A stretch of DNA of 64,000 nt from Channallabes apus (taxonomy: Eukaryota > Chordata > Actinopteri > Siluriformes > Clariidae). The position numbers and the translations under genes are program-made. The first letter of the stretch is position 1, and every line of letters begins with the position of its first letter. The notes below the pieces were generated by a model, which saw only the letters and a list, made by a program, of their open reading frames with translations, was not told the DNA's origin and searched no databases. The stretch is from NCBI GenBank assembly GCA_030522415.1, contig CM060124.1, positions 27,872,954 through 27,936,953 of the forward strand, given 5' to 3'. Of the stretch, positions 33,190 to 44,800 are shown one piece after another.

Positions 33190-34335
33190 GCAGAAGCTGG
33201 CTCTAGGGACATGGAATGTCACCTCTCTGGCGGGGAAGGAGCCTGAGCTAGTATGTGAGGTTGAGAAGTTCCGGCTAGAACCAGTCTCCTTGAGAGGGGC
33301 TGGACTCTCTTATACTCTGGAGTTGCCACCGGTGAGAGGCGACGAGCAGGTGTGGGCATACTTTTTGCCCCCCGGCTCGGGGTCTGTACATTGGGGTTCA
33401 CCGCAGTAGACGAGACGGTGGCCTCCCTCCGCCTTCGGGTGGGGGGACGGATCCTTACTGTTGTTTGCGCTGATGCGCCGAACAGCAGTTTGGAGAACCC
33501 GCCCTTTTTGGGGTCTCTGGAGGGGGCGCTAGAGAACGTCCCTCCTGGGGACTCCATCGTTCTCTTGGGGGACTTCAATGCTCACGTGGGCAATGACAGT
33601 GAGACCTGGAAGGGCGTGATTGGGATGAATGGCCCCCTCGATCTGAACCAGAGCGGTGTTTTGTTATTGGACTTCTGTGCTCGTCACGGATTGTCCATAA
33701 CGAACACCATGTTCAGGCATAAGGGTGTCCATATGTGCACCTGGCACCAGGACACCCTAGGCCGCAGTTCGATGATCGACTTTGTGGTTGTGTCGTCGGA
33801 CTTGCGGCCACATGTCTTGGACACTCGGGTGAAGAGAGGGGTGGAGCTGTCAACTGATCACCACATGGTGGTGAGTTGGCTTCGTTGCCAGGGTAGGATG
33901 CCGGTCAGGCCTGGTAGACCCAAACGTATTGTGAGGGTCTGCTGGCAACGTCTGGCAGAGTTGTTCCGCGCCTCCATTGTCGAGGCGGCGGACCAGAGCT
34001 GTGGCGGTAAGGTGGTCAGTGCCTGTCGTGGTGGCAACCCAAGAACCCATTGGTGGACAGCGGCGGTGAGGGATGCCATCAAGCTGAAGAAGGAGTCTTA
34101 CCAGGCCTTTTTGGCTGGTGGCACTCCGGAGGCAGCTGATAGGTACCGGAGGCCAAGCGGAATGCGGCTTCTGTGGTTGCTGAGGCAAAAACCCGGGCGT
34201 GGGAGGAGTTTGGGGAGGCCATGGGGAATGACTTCCAGATGGCTTCAAAGAGATTCTGGTCCACCATCCGGCGTCTTAGGAGGGGAAAGCAGTGCACGGT
34301 CAACTCAGTGTATAGTGGGGATGGTGCGCCTTTGA
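33190..34335 (+). pseudogene. Rex3-like endonuclease region
   Basis: The region opens with [25 protein letters not shown] (33197 on) and continues in another frame from about 33352. There it shows [51 protein letters not shown] and [16 protein letters not shown] and DHH are catalytic blocks of the apurinic-type endonuclease that nicks target DNA. A change near 33290-33350 shifts the frame, and a second shift near 34170 leads into the next segment. All endonuclease motifs after the first shift are intact. Confidence 0.85.
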
Positions 34336-34727
34336 CCTCGACTCGGGACGTTGTGGGTCGGTGGGGGGAGTACTTCGAAGACCTCCTTAATTCCACCAAC
34401 ATGCCTTCCAATGACGAAGCAAAGTCTGGGGACATAGAGGTGGACTCTTCCTTCTCTGGGGCTGAGGTCGCCGAGGTGATCAAAAAGCTCCGTGGTGGCG
34501 GGGCCCAGGGCGTGGATGAGATCCGCCTGGAGTTCCTCAAGGCTCTGGACTGTAGGGCTGTCATGGTTGACACGTCTCTGCAACATTGCATGGGCATCGG
34601 GGAAAGTGCCTCTGGACTAGCAAATCACTGCTTTTTGCAGATGATGTTGTTCTGTTGGCCTCATCATCCTGCGACCAATAGCTCTCACTGGATCGGTTCG
34701 CAGCTGAGTGTGAAACGGCTGGGATGA
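34173..34727 (+). pseudogene. Rex3-like linker and RT with core deleted
   Basis: The frame reads [21 protein letters not shown], then [13 protein letters not shown] and GVDEIRLEFLKALD, the start of the RT fingers. Directly after, at about 34560-34630, the code jumps to the palm: bases 34625-34680 encode SLLFADDVVLLASSSCDQ in the neighbouring frame. So roughly the middle third of RT is missing, including the first catalytic block. The FADD box itself survives. Confidence 0.85.
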
Positions 34728-35450
34728 GAATCAGCACCTCCAAATCTGAGGCCATGGTCCTCAACCGGAAAAGGGTGGAGTGCCATCTCAGGGTTGGGAA
34801 TGTGATCCTGCCCCAAGTGGAGGAGTTTAAGTATCTCGGGGTCTTGTACCCGAGTGAGGGTAAAATGGAATGGGAGATCAACAGGTGGAAAGGGGCAGCA
34901 TCTGCAGTGATGCGGGCTCTGTATCAGTCCGTCGTGGTGAAGAAGGAGCTGAGCCAAAAGTCAAAGCTCTCAATTTACCGTTTGATCTACGTTCCTACCC
35001 TCACCTATGGTCATGAGCTGTGGGTAGTGACCGAAAGAACAAGATCGCGAATACAACCGGCCGAAATGAGTTTCCTCCGCAGGGTGTCTGGGCTCTCCCT
35101 TAGAAATAGGGTGAGAAGCTCAGTCATCCGGGAGGGGCTCAGAGTAGAGCCCCTGCTCCTCCGCATTGAGAGGAGCCAGATAAGGTGGCTTGGGCATCTA
35201 TTTAGGATGCCCCCTGGATGCCTCCCATGTGAGGTGTTCCGGACACGACCCCACCGGAAAGAGACCCTGGGGAAGACCCAGGACACACTGGAGGGACTAT
35301 GTCTATTGGCTGGCCTGGGAACGCCTTGGGATCCCCCCGGAAGAGCTGGAAGAAGTGGCCAGGGAGAGGGAAGTCTGGGCATCCCTGCTGAAGCTGCTGC
35401 CCCCGCGACCCGACCTCGGATAAGCGGAAGAAAATGGATGGATGGATGGA
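34724..35450 (+). pseudogene. Rex3-like RT thumb and C-terminal region
   Basis: The frame starts MRISTSKSEAMVLNRKRVEC and contains VEEFKYLGVLYPSEG, VPTLTYGHELWVVTERTRSR and SQIRWLGHLFRMPPG. This is the typical C-terminal part of Rex3/RTE proteins. A frameshift at about 35255 moves the end (PWGRPRTHWRDYVYWLAWERLGIPP) to the frame at 35190-35423, whose stop at 35423 is the true one just before the (GGAT)n tail. Confidence 0.85.
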
Positions 35451-35479
35451 TACTAAATCACTCCCCTCGGTTCAGTTGC

Positions 35480-36320
35480 ACTCTATCAATTTAATTCAAT
35501 TAAATTTTATTTATATAGCGCTTTTAACAATGGTCATTGTCTCAAAGCAGCTTCACAAAAATGAAAGAAAATGTACAAAAAATAAAAAAAATTATTTAGA
35601 AAAGAAAATAATTGGAAGTGTGTAAGTGTGAGAAAAATGTGCCAAGATAATAATGAGATGAATGAATGATGAATGAATGATGAATGAATGATGTCTCTGA
35701 TGAGCAAGCCAAGGGTGACGGCGATGGTGGCAAGGAAAAACTCCCTGAGATGGCATTAGGGAGAAACCTTGACTCAACAGGGAAAACATACTCATTTGGG
35801 TGATAACAGATAGAAATGATATAACATATTGTGTGTTGTGCAGGTGAAAGTTCAATATGACAGAAATTATTTAAATTGACATGAAGACCAGTTCAGCATA
35901 GGGACGAGTCAGTAGGTCCAGAGGGCAAATGAGGTATGGATCACTGGAAGCACAGGAGCAGCATGTGTAGCTCCAACCATCATAAAGCTGAATCCAGCTG
36001 GAGCTGGTCCTTCTCTGGACGTCTCAGGAACCTCGCAGGGTTGGCCTTTGTCTACTGAAGCTGGCACAATCTCCTGATGCCTCGGTTGGGTAAAAAAAAT
36101 ACAGAACAGATGGGGAGAATTTGCGTAGTTGCCATTCGGGATAGGTGTACTGGAGTATGAGTTTATGGGATGAGTTATGTGTATGCCCGATTATGTGTAT
36201 ATATGTGTATCACCTGACCAAGGTGCATTCTGGGAAACGTATTACAAATCAAACAAACTACAAACCAATAAACATACTCATTGGGCATTTGACGCCCTCT
36301 AGGGGTTAACCAATGCTGTT
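35480..36320 (-). repeat. Fish retroposon 3' region plus dispersed repeat (copy 2)
   Basis: In plus sense it begins TTTAATTCAATTAAATTTTATTTATATAGCGCTTT, the reverse of a GCGCTATATAAA-type retroposon tail. It continues through CATTGTCTCAAAGCAGCTT and GGTGGCAAGGAAAAACTCCCTGAGATG, blocks I know from abundant otophysan repeats. The right part (36205-36310) is the inverted counterpart of 2278-2370. No coding sequence was found. Confidence 0.55.
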
Positions 36321-36350
36321 AGTTTTAAGATCTACAGGAGTAAATGGCTT

Positions 36351-36384
36351 TAAAATAAATAAATAAATAAATAAATAAATAAGG
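36351..36384. repeat. (AAAT)n microsatellite
   Basis: About eight AAAT units, followed by further A-rich sequence. Confidence 0.85.
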
Positions 36385-36889
36385 AAATTAAATTTTTTAA
36401 ATAAAATAAAATAATAAATAAAATAATTGAGTCTTAATCATATTCATTAACAAGAAAGAAACTGACATTACTGTATAATGGGCATCTAATTCCAGGGTGA
36501 GTCCGTCAGTCAAAACTAGGTGCAAGGCAAATTAAGAAAAATAAGGTGTGTGGGAAGAACAGAGGGAACTTGCAGAAACAACCCAGTTCCCTTTCAAAAG
36601 CTACACTCGATGCTGCGTGAAAAACGCTATTGGGAACGCTCTTTGCGCGAATGTTTGCGGGAGGACCTGAGGAGCATCATCTCCTCCAAAACTAAGTCCT
36701 GAGGCTGGTGTGCCCAGGACCGTGGGGGTTTCTCCCCCAAGGGAGGGGTGCGTAAAAAAAAGAGAATGAGAACTCCTTCTTTGCACCCTCAGGAGGCCAT
36801 GATCCAATCTCCGCCACCACTGGTGTTTCGGGGAGCAATGGTCTCCAGCAAAATAAGCCACGTTTCAGGAGGCCGAACATCTAACATCC

Positions 36890-37440
36890 CCCCATCTATC
36901 CGAAAAGTCAAAACTTGTGCCCCTTTCAGAGAAAACTTGGAAGCTACTGCCAAGTATATATCCTTGGGTTCAGAGGACTGTAGAGAGAGGCTACAGAATA
37001 CAGTTTGCACATTGTCCTCCGCATTTCAACGGCATGGTCTCCACTTCCATGAAACCGGAACGAGCGCATCTGTTGACACAAGAATTGCAGACTTTAATGG
37101 AAAAGGGGCTATAGAACATGTTCCCCTGCCAGACAGACAGTCAGGCTATTACAGCCGGTATTTCTTGGTTCCCAAGAAAGACGGGTGGTGTGGGGGCGGG
37201 GATTGGTGTTGCATCCAATTCTGGTTCATTGCGGGCTGAACCGCTATGTCAGAAAGTTCAAAATGTTGACAGTCAAGACAATTGTTTCTCAAATCCACCC
37301 AGAAGATTGATTTGTGACAATGGATCTGAAAGAGGCATATTTACATATAGAAATATTGCCACAACACAGAAGGTTCCTGAAGTGCTTCATCCCAGTCTTG
37401 AGGTCTGGAACCTTCATATCTGACCCCTGAGGGGGACCAA
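36890..37440 (+). pseudogene. DIRS reverse transcriptase fragment, copy A
   Basis: Successive frames give PFRENLEATAKYISLGSED, FNGKGAIEHVPLPDRQSGYY and SRYFLVPKKDG (fingers). In shifted frames the next palm block follows, with DLKEAYLHIEILPQHRRFLK, where the first catalytic aspartate normally lies (DLKDAYFH). The code ends there at about 37400; the YLDD box and RNase H are deleted. The next recognisable code is the recombinase. Confidence 0.75.
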
Positions 37441-38425
37441 CTAAGAGATTCTTGTCTCCCAGCCAATGTAATAGAAACTATTCTAAGTGCTAGGGCTCGC
37501 TCTTCTAGAAGAACGTATGAAGATGGAATGGTTTTGAAAGTTGGTTTATGGCAAACCATGTAGACCCAGTCCACTGCTGGATTGTTTCAGTGCTGGAGTT
37601 TCTGCACTAGAAACTGTCCTCTGGCACATGTTCTAGCACTCCTAGAATGTATGTGTTTGCCATTTCTGCTTGCCATGTTCTGATTGATGGGGTTTCTTTG
37701 GGAAAGCACCCTTTCATTGCCCGCTTTATTAGTGGAGCTAAACGGTTGAGGCCGCCCACGAGAACGAGTGTCCCTTCATGGCTTCATTAACTATTGTGCT
37801 CGGTCGTTTAGTTGATACCCCGTTCTGAACCTCTAGAGTCAGCGCCTCTTAGGTTTCTGATCCTTAAGATGGTTTTTATAATGGCCATTACTTCTCCAAA
37901 GAGAATTGGGTATTTGCAGGCTCTGTCAGTCTCGTCATCCTGCCTACACTTTGCCCCTGAGCTGGTCAAAGCTATTCTGCATCCTCACCCGATTTATCTT
38001 CCGAAAGTTCCATTCTCAACCATGCACCAAGTTGTTCTCGAAGCCTTCTGTCCTCCACCATTTAATGCTCCGGAGCAGGAAAGACTTCACTTACTGTTTT
38101 CAGTATATGCTCTGCAGATTTATGTCCACCGCACTAGCCAGTGGCGCAAGTCGGAACAGCTTTTTATATGCTATGGGGGTCGCAACCGGAAGGGGGGTGC
38201 CACTAGACAAACGATGTCACATTGGGTAAGGGATGCTATTGCCCTAGCCTATGAGGTGCGTGGTCACAGTTCACCTCTAGGAGTTAGGGCCCATTCAACT
38301 AGGGGGCTTGCATCATCAATGGCTTTGGCAAGAGGTGTCCCCTTGCAGCAAGTGTGTGATGTGGCAGGCTGGTCTACTCTGCACACATTTATCAGATTAT
38401 AGGTTGGATGTCCATGCTACTCCGG
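37437..38425 (+). pseudogene. DIRS tyrosine recombinase, copy A
   Basis: An N-terminal, SAM-like part is spread over several frames at 37440-37690 (NVIETILSARARSSRRTYEDG). The catalytic part is the 37812-38402 frame. SPKRIGYLQAL holds the first arginine (residue 31), HSTRGLASS the H-x-x-R block, and QQVCDVAGWSTLHTFIRL the last block. There a lost base turns the expected tyrosine-bearing FYRLDV into a stop (38402), so the nucleophile is missing. In intact elements this enzyme joins circular element DNA to the genome. Confidence 0.85.
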
Positions 38426-38544
38426 ACTCATGGGTCCTCGAGTCAGCATCTCAGAGTCTGGTCTAGACCTCTTTGTTAATTGTGCGCACACACTACACAA
38501 CCTGAGGGTCCAGACACTTTTCAGTGCGGCGGCGTTGGTATTCT

Positions 38545-38655
38545 CATTCCCAATAGCTTTTTTCATGCTGCATTGAGTGTAGCTTTTGAAAGGGAACGCC
38601 TTGGGTTACTTGACTGTAACCCTGTTCCCTGAAAAAGTGGGAACGAGATGCTGCG
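38545..38655. repeat. DIRS internal complementary region, copy A
   Basis: Left half is the reverse complement of the element's left end (CATTGAGTGTAGCTTTTGAAAGGGAAC against GTTCCCTTTCAAAAGCTACACTCGATG). Right half is the reverse complement of the right end. They meet at GGGAACG, the circle-junction GTT in complement. Confidence 0.8.
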
Positions 38656-38924
38656 CTCTAATGCCGCACTGTATGTGTGACTGAATGTCCTTTCAGACTA
38701 AATTGACCTGAGGATGTTTTCGGTTCATGCCTATTTATAACCTCCAGGTGCACCTAATCAAATCACGTCACCTGACCGAGGTTATATAAGTCAAACTTTG
38801 GTGTGTTTGACACACATGCTTCAACAACTGGTCACGCGGAGAGTGTTCCCATAGCGTTTTTCAAGCAATATCTTGTTCCCGCTTTTGAAAGGAACAGGGT
38901 TACAGTCAAGTAACTCGAGACGTT

Positions 38925-40285
38925 CCTGTAGAATGGAAATTGAAACATCTCCAGTCAGATTGTAATGTTACCTCCAATTACTGCAGAAAGCTGTTAAACA
39001 TTATCTGAACCTGTTTGTGATTCTAGCTTAATTTAAAAAGAGTGTGGGATTATTCTATACTTATAAGTAACAGAGACGTGGATATTTATTGGTGAGTGTC
39101 GAATACACAGAGATACAGAATGACCACAGGCAGATACAGTACAGTAGGATGATCCACACTGAACATAAGAGTGAACTGGTTTATCAAACCTCATCATGAT
39201 AACAAACACCTGATTGCTTTTGGAGATTTTTTTTCCCTTTAGTTGATAAGAAAGGTTGTACAATAACCCTGACCTTCAAGAAAAAAAAGACCAAAGAATA
39301 AAAACTCTTTCAGTGCTCTAAGCAAAAGAGGAGAAAGGGCATGGATTTCTGTCCTCTCACATCTCAGGGTAAAGCTATGAGAAGAAAAGAGACAGAAAAA
39401 TAATGAGAGAGTGTGTTTAGTGTTCCCTCGCCTCTCAGAAGAGGTGACCCCAATTAGTCAGAGTGACTCCCTGCATGCACTGATACACTCATGTATAGAG
39501 CATCCTTGTGGATATGGCTCATCTGTTATTAATAATGGAAAACGTTGTCGTTAACGATGAAATGTTACTGCCTTATACATAGAAATATATTGAACCAATA
39601 AGAACACCTCAGCATTTATATGTGAAGAATTATTGTTGAAAAAAAAAGATACTATATACTGTACATATTCTAAATAAATCATTATATGAAACACAGTCAT
39701 ATCATCAGCCAATGTACATTAAGTTCTGTTTTTACAAGATGTTTAATATGTAAAACTAATGCATTGGTATCACAGTGATTTGCACATAAATATATCATAT
39801 AAACAGCTTAGCCACTTACAGTGCTGTATAATTTACAATATTTATTGTTATACAAGCTAGAGGGCCTGTACCCTGAATACACTTGTAGCAGGGGCTTAAA
39901 TCTCTCAGCATGACTCCTTACAGTAACACTGTGCTCTAAAGGCCATTTTGCTCCCTAAGACTTTTTAAATAAAGTATTTTCTATTAAAGCTCTTGCTAAT
40001 TGTTTACGTGGTGCCATGTGCTATTGAAGTCCTATGCTTGGTTTTAGGAATAATAATAAAAAAAGATGTACTTTTGCTAAATCATGGGATTTAATCTAAT
40101 TTTCTCATGCCTTGCATAATAAATGAGGCAGTTTAAACCTTTTTTTTTCCTTTTCACAGTTTGTTCTGAAATAGCATTAAATGAGGCTATATGTCATGAA
40201 ATACAAAATTGCCAATAATATTGACAAATGGAGGAAAATCTTTTATACTTTGCAAAATGATTTACAACTAAAAAGCTGTGATTGC
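38925..40285. other. Unrecognised AT-rich DNA
   Basis: No supported gene or repeat family in about 1.36 kb. Several poly-A/T tracts. Confidence 0.4.
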
Positions 40286-40291
40286 AAACTG

Positions 40292-40655
40292 TGTAACGAC
40301 GTGGGTCTCGCGAGATACAGAGCCAAGAGAGAACACTCTGCAGAATGGCCAGATATGCAGGTGGCACAAAGTTCAAAGTTCTGAACAGGCAGATCTGCTG
40401 TTAGAGACAGACATGAGATACATGGCACTGCCTTCATAACCAATCAGCGTGAGAGTGCTGCACCTGGCAGCATGCGTATTTAAGGCCCACGGGTACCTGC
40501 ACATTTTGTGCAAACATTAGACAAATTATTTTTAGTTTTCAGAGCAATGTCCAGTCTTATGCAGACAGCAAAGCTCTGTTTTTGTTTTTCAGTTTTTGTT
40601 AGTTACTTTTTAGCTCCCCGAATAACAAACTTGCTAATAAACATGCTATCTCAGA
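40292..40655 (+). repeat. Possible solo LTR
   Basis: Begins TGTAACGACGTGGGTCTCGC, has a TATA-like GCGTATTTAAGGCCC at about 40472 and an AATAAACA at 40638. This promoter-to-poly-A spacing is that of an LTR. No target duplication or second LTR was found and the right end is a guess. Confidence 0.35.
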
Positions 40656-40970
40656 ATGGGAAGGTCTTCCTATGCTTTTCATAAACAATCTTGCATCCTC
40701 CTGTTTTGTAATCCACTCAGAGTTTTGTTAACCAAACGCAGAGCTGCAAGTCTGTATAGAGGAAGCTGTCCATTAGGGAACCAAAAAAAAAAGCCTATAG
40801 TTAACACTTCATGCTTCTCTGATTTTGGTGGATCAAAAAAGCAAACCAGACTTAATTTATCACATCACTACCATGACCTTAGATACAACAGCAGATGGCA
40901 AAAGCACTGTTAAGGCTACTGTGTTTTTTCATTGATAATTATATATACAAGGTGTATTTTATAGCCAAAA
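40656..40970. other. Spacer, nothing recognised
   Basis: An 85-codon frame at 40656-40913 has no recognisable similarity. No repeat family identified. Confidence 0.35.
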
Positions 40971-40972
40971 TA

Positions 40973-42297
40973 CACCGCATTCCAAATTATTATGCAAATT
41001 GGATGTAAGTGTCATAAACATTAAATGTTTGGTTTTTAAATTAAACTCATGGATGGTGTTGTGTCTCAGGGCTCTTTGGATCATTGAAATGAATCTCAGA
41101 CACGTGTGATAATTAGTTTGCCAGATGAGGACAATTAAAGGAAAAGTACTGAAGAAGGTTGTTCCACATTATTAAGCAGGTCAGAGGTTTCAAGCAAAAT
41201 GGGAAAGAAAAAGGATCTCTGCTGCCGAAAAATGTCAAATAGTGCAATGCCTTGGACAAGGTATAAAGACATTAGATATTTCATGAAAACTTAAGCGTGA
41301 TCATCGTACTGTGAAGACATTTGTGGCTGATTCAGAGCACAGACAGGTTCGTGCAGATAAAGGCAGAATGAAGAAGGTTTCTGCAAGACAAATTCATCGG
41401 ATTAATTCACCGGAGAGCAGCTGCTGAAATGCCATTACAAAGCAGCAAACAAGTATTTGAAGCTGCTGGTGCCTCTGGAGTCCCGCAAACCTCATGGTGT
41501 AGAATCCTTTAGAGGCTTGCAGTTGTGCATAAACCTACTATTTGGCCACCCTTAATCAATGCTCACAAGCAGAAAGTGTAAAGTGTCCCTGAAGGTGTGA
41601 AAATGACCTCCGCAAAGTATATTGACTGCCCACTTTCTTCCATGTTACAAAAAGAAGAACCGTGGATTCCGTAGCAATATCATCATGCATGACAATACAC
41701 CATCTCATGCTGCAAAGAATACCTCTGTGTAATTGGCTGCTATGGGCATAAAAGATGAGAAACTCATGGTGTGGCCACCATCCTCCCCTGACCTCAACCC
41801 CATTGAGAACCTATGAGGGTGGGAGGCAGTTTGACTCAAAACAGCAGCTCTGGGAGGCTATTCTGACATTCCGCAGAGAAATTCAAGCAGAAACTGTCCA
41901 AAAACTCACAAGTTAAATGAATGCAAGAATTGTGAAGGTGATATCAAAGAAGGGGTCCTATGTTAAGATGTAACATGCCCTGTTAGAATGTTTTGAATTG
42001 AAATAGTTTTTGATTTCTTTAAATATGACCTCCTAATGCTGCAAATTCAACAAAAGCATATTTTCAGTTCTTTACAACCTATAAAATGTTTTAACACTGT
42101 TGTGCATAATAATTTGGAACAGTGCGTTTTCAGTTTTTTATATGGTTAATATTGTTATCATTAAGGGGTTTGTCCAATAAAATTCGAATTATACCTTAAT
42201 AGTTGATGACTAGAAAATTATACTGACTGTCAATTGCATTTAGTAATTATGAAAATCAGAGAAAGATATCATTTGCATAATAATTTGGAATGCAGTG
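40973..42297 (+). mobile_element. Tc1-like DNA transposon, internally deleted, both ends present
   Basis: The inverted ends CACCGCATTCCAAATTATTA (left) and the complement of TAATTTGGAATGCAGTG (right) are flanked by TA at 40971-40972 and 42298-42299, the Tc1/mariner target. A transposase gene starts at ATG 41200 (MGKKKDL...), but a 2-bp loss soon shifts the frame. A deletion near 41575 removes the stretch with the first catalytic aspartate. Remaining blocks include the second aspartate (HDNTPSHAAKN, about 41690) and NPIENL with the glutamate (about 41800). It could still be moved in trans if its ends are intact. Confidence 0.85.
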
Positions 42298-42407
42298 TAA
42301 ATACCAGAAAGATTATCTGATGATTATCAGACTACATAGTGGATTACCTGATGCTGTCACATACTGTACTGTAGATTAAAGAGTACGGTAATAATCAATA
42401 GTTTACA

Positions 42408-42592
42408 TTTAGGCATTTTGGCAGACGCTCTTATCCAGAGCGACTTACATTTTTATCTCATTACACATCTGAGCAGTTGAGGGTGAAGGGCCTTGCTCAA
42501 GGGCCCAACAGTGGCAACTTGGTGGTTGTGGGGTTTGAACCTGGGATCTTCTGAACCGTAGTCCAATGCCTTAACCACTAAGCTAATCCAGT
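42408..42592 (-). mobile_element. tRNA-derived SINE, third family
   Basis: On the minus strand the right end gives TTAGCTTAGTGGTTAAGGCA (A box) and CCCAGGTTCAAACCCC (B box). The body, in plus sense, has GGCAGACGCTCTTATCCAGA and GGGCCTTGCTCAAGGGCCCA. This is a highly recognisable SINE in many teleosts. No target duplication was found. Confidence 0.75.
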
Positions 42593-42599
42593 TTCTTCT

Positions 42600-43130
42600 A
42601 ATGCATGCGTTCTACCTCGTGTATCAAGACTTCACTTGTTTATTATGTTAAAATTTATTTACATTTTTTGCTCGCTCTCAGACAAAGTTTCTCGCAATTC
42701 TATATTTAAACAACTAGTCAAAACAATAACTCCATAGAAGCTAACTGCACAATAATTGTAGAACATGTAATCAGGTAGTTTTATTTTATCATTCTATTTC
42801 ATTAAAAAATAAACTGAAATTATTATTTTTTTTTCACTCTGGCCTGTAAAGCATTTATCCTCAAGTTTTGAAGAGATAATAAAGTCATGGTGCTTATGGA
42901 CAAAAAATATATATTTTTTTCTTTTCTGTGAACTGAATTTTACAACGAACAACACTGTTGACATTTACCAGTGACATTTTAATTCCCCTTCTCATACACA
43001 CACTTTCTTTAGTGTACTCTGTAGCAGCACACAGATACAGATTGATAGGGGATAAAAATAATAAGCTCATCAATAAATAGAATACAGCATTTTTAACCTT
43101 AAATGTTTCAAAGGCCCTTCAAGTGAAACT
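42600..43130. other. AT-rich spacer, nothing recognised
   Basis: Low-complexity T- and A-rich tracts, no gene. Confidence 0.4.
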
Positions 43131-43335
43131 GGAATTTGTAAAGTGCAAATGTTTTAAAGAAGGTCTTATTTCCAGAAATTATGACTTTTCTTGAGGTCTG
43201 TGTCAGTCTCATGAACATTCAGTAGGTAAAATGCCTGATCCAGGAAAATCAAAACTTGTCGGTAACTTACAGAAAGAGATACACATGTCTGTAGGAACTG
43301 TACATATCATACAACAGCAGTAGCAGGGGATTATA
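43130..43335 (+). repeat. mariner-like relic
   Basis: GTGCAAATGTTTTAAAGAAGG and CATGTCTGTAGGAACTGTACATATCATACAAC (MSVGTVHIIQQ) correspond to the helix-turn-helix segment seen at 22970 and 62255. Strongly decayed. Confidence 0.4.
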
Positions 43336-44695
43336 TAGAGAAATAAAGTAGTCTTTATTTCGCCTGACATACCCTAAATCCTCAAGTGCACTAAAGAGTT
43401 GAAACTGTGAGACAGGTCTGAGTTACAGTAGGAAGCAAAGAGAAACATCAGACATCGGAAGCAAATAGTTAAACACTTCAGATTGAGAGTTAAATGGAGT
43501 TCAAAAGCATAAGTGAGCTCCTGAGACACTGGGGGGGGGGGGGGGGGGCTCATGGAGTTAAGGACGGACTAATGACGTCTCGGCGCTACAAGGCAGCTTG
43601 AAGAAAAAACTAAATGAGCTCTGACAATCTTCCTGAATGACAGCCAATAAGAAACTGTCAAATAAGCCAACAAACCCCAAAGGGTTGATGGAAATAACCA
43701 CATGATGCTGAGAATCATTGCAGAAAGTCCGTTTTAAACCTTGAACACACTTTAGGGAAATCAACCTCAGATATGGATAAAAAAAAATAATAATCTTAGG
43801 GTGTGTAGTCAGGCTTATATTTTACAGAAAGTAATTGACTACATTAATGTTTCTAATTGTTTTTTTTTCTTTTTCTTTTTTATTTATTTATTTAAAGTAT
43901 TACATAAATAAATAACATTATTTTTTACTTAATTTTACACAAAGAAATAAAAACAAATCAACAGATGTGAAGCATTAACTTCAGAATCATAATGTTAGCT
44001 ACAGTACTACTGTACTTGTAAAGGATAATTAAGAGAATATGGACTCATTCACTCACAGTATCATTCTGTCTTATATGCATAGGTTAAATATAAGAAGTGT
44101 AAACAATAGCAAAAACTGGTTTGTGCAAGACATCAGTCCAGCATTCTGTATAATATACTGGAAATTAGATCTATCTATAACAAGTATAAATTCTCCATGT
44201 GTATAATATTTTTGTCATCTTGCCAAAGAAAGCAATAAGCAAAAGAAAACATATTAAAGAGTGCTTAGACTTCAAATTTCATAAATCATCCTTGTCATTT
44301 CAATGAGATCAGGGATCACATTAAACTAAATATAAAATGAAAGCTGGGCTTGTTCTTAAAAAAAGGAAAGAAAATGCCTGTATAGAATGAAACACGAAAT
44401 AAAACTGCTGAATTGGGAAAGTCATGTGAAGGGTAAAAACTTATAATGAACAAGGCCAGTGAAGAAAATGAAGCTCGTTGGCATAAACGCTTCAAACAAT
44501 AAACACCCGACTTCACCTGTAAACACAGTTTAATCAACTCTACTGAGAATGAAACCTCAAGAACAGCAAAGAAAAACAAATGTTGCATGATTGTAAAATA
44601 AGATTAAGGTCAAACTAGAAGGTTATGGTAATGAAGCTAGTTGTATGAACATTGATAGTATACAGTATTTTTCATCCTACGAGTCGCCACTTTGG
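43336..44695. other. Unrecognised AT-rich DNA with a long G run
   Basis: No supported gene. A homopolymer of about 17 G lies at 43531-43548. Confidence 0.4.
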
Positions 44696-44800
44696 GTTAT
44701 TTGATGTGGAAGATCTTGAACAAGTTTTAAGGATGGCCTTCCTGTTGCAACCCTTTCATTTTTTAACAAGCTTGGGACCAAAAATCCATGCAGTGATATA
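44696..44800 (+). repeat. SINE-like relic (family of 17755-17975)
   Basis: GGATGGCCTTCCTGTTGCAACCC and AACAAGCTTGGGACCA correspond to the body of the minus-strand relic at 17755-17975. Confidence 0.4.

Larger units (their letters stand above)
32772..35450 (+). mobile_element. Rex3-like RTE-clade LINE with 18-bp target duplication
   Basis: The 18-bp TACTAAATCACTCCCCTC flanks the copy at 32754-32771 and 35451-35468. The 3' end is a (GGAT)n tail (ATGGATGGATGGA), as in Rex3. The element codes for an endonuclease and RT with the central RT deleted. Length is 2679 bp; intact relatives are longer by roughly the missing RT core. The clean, matching duplication shows that this deleted form spans a genuine insertion; whether deletion came before or after is not known. 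Confidence 0.92.
36586..38924 (+). mobile_element. DIRS1-like tyrosine-recombinase retrotransposon, copy A (deleted)
   Basis: The left end starts GTTCCC at 36586 and the right end stops ...CGAGACGTT at 38924. The flanks show no target duplication: removing the element leaves AACCCA-GTT-CCTGTAG. The right inverted terminal repeat is about 38707-38924, and the left one is cut to about 75 bp. An internal complementary region at 38545-38655 carries the complements of both outer ends back to back (...AAAGGGAACG-CCTTGGGTTAC...). RT and recombinase fragments lie between. This layout is specific to DIRS elements. Confidence 0.85.
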
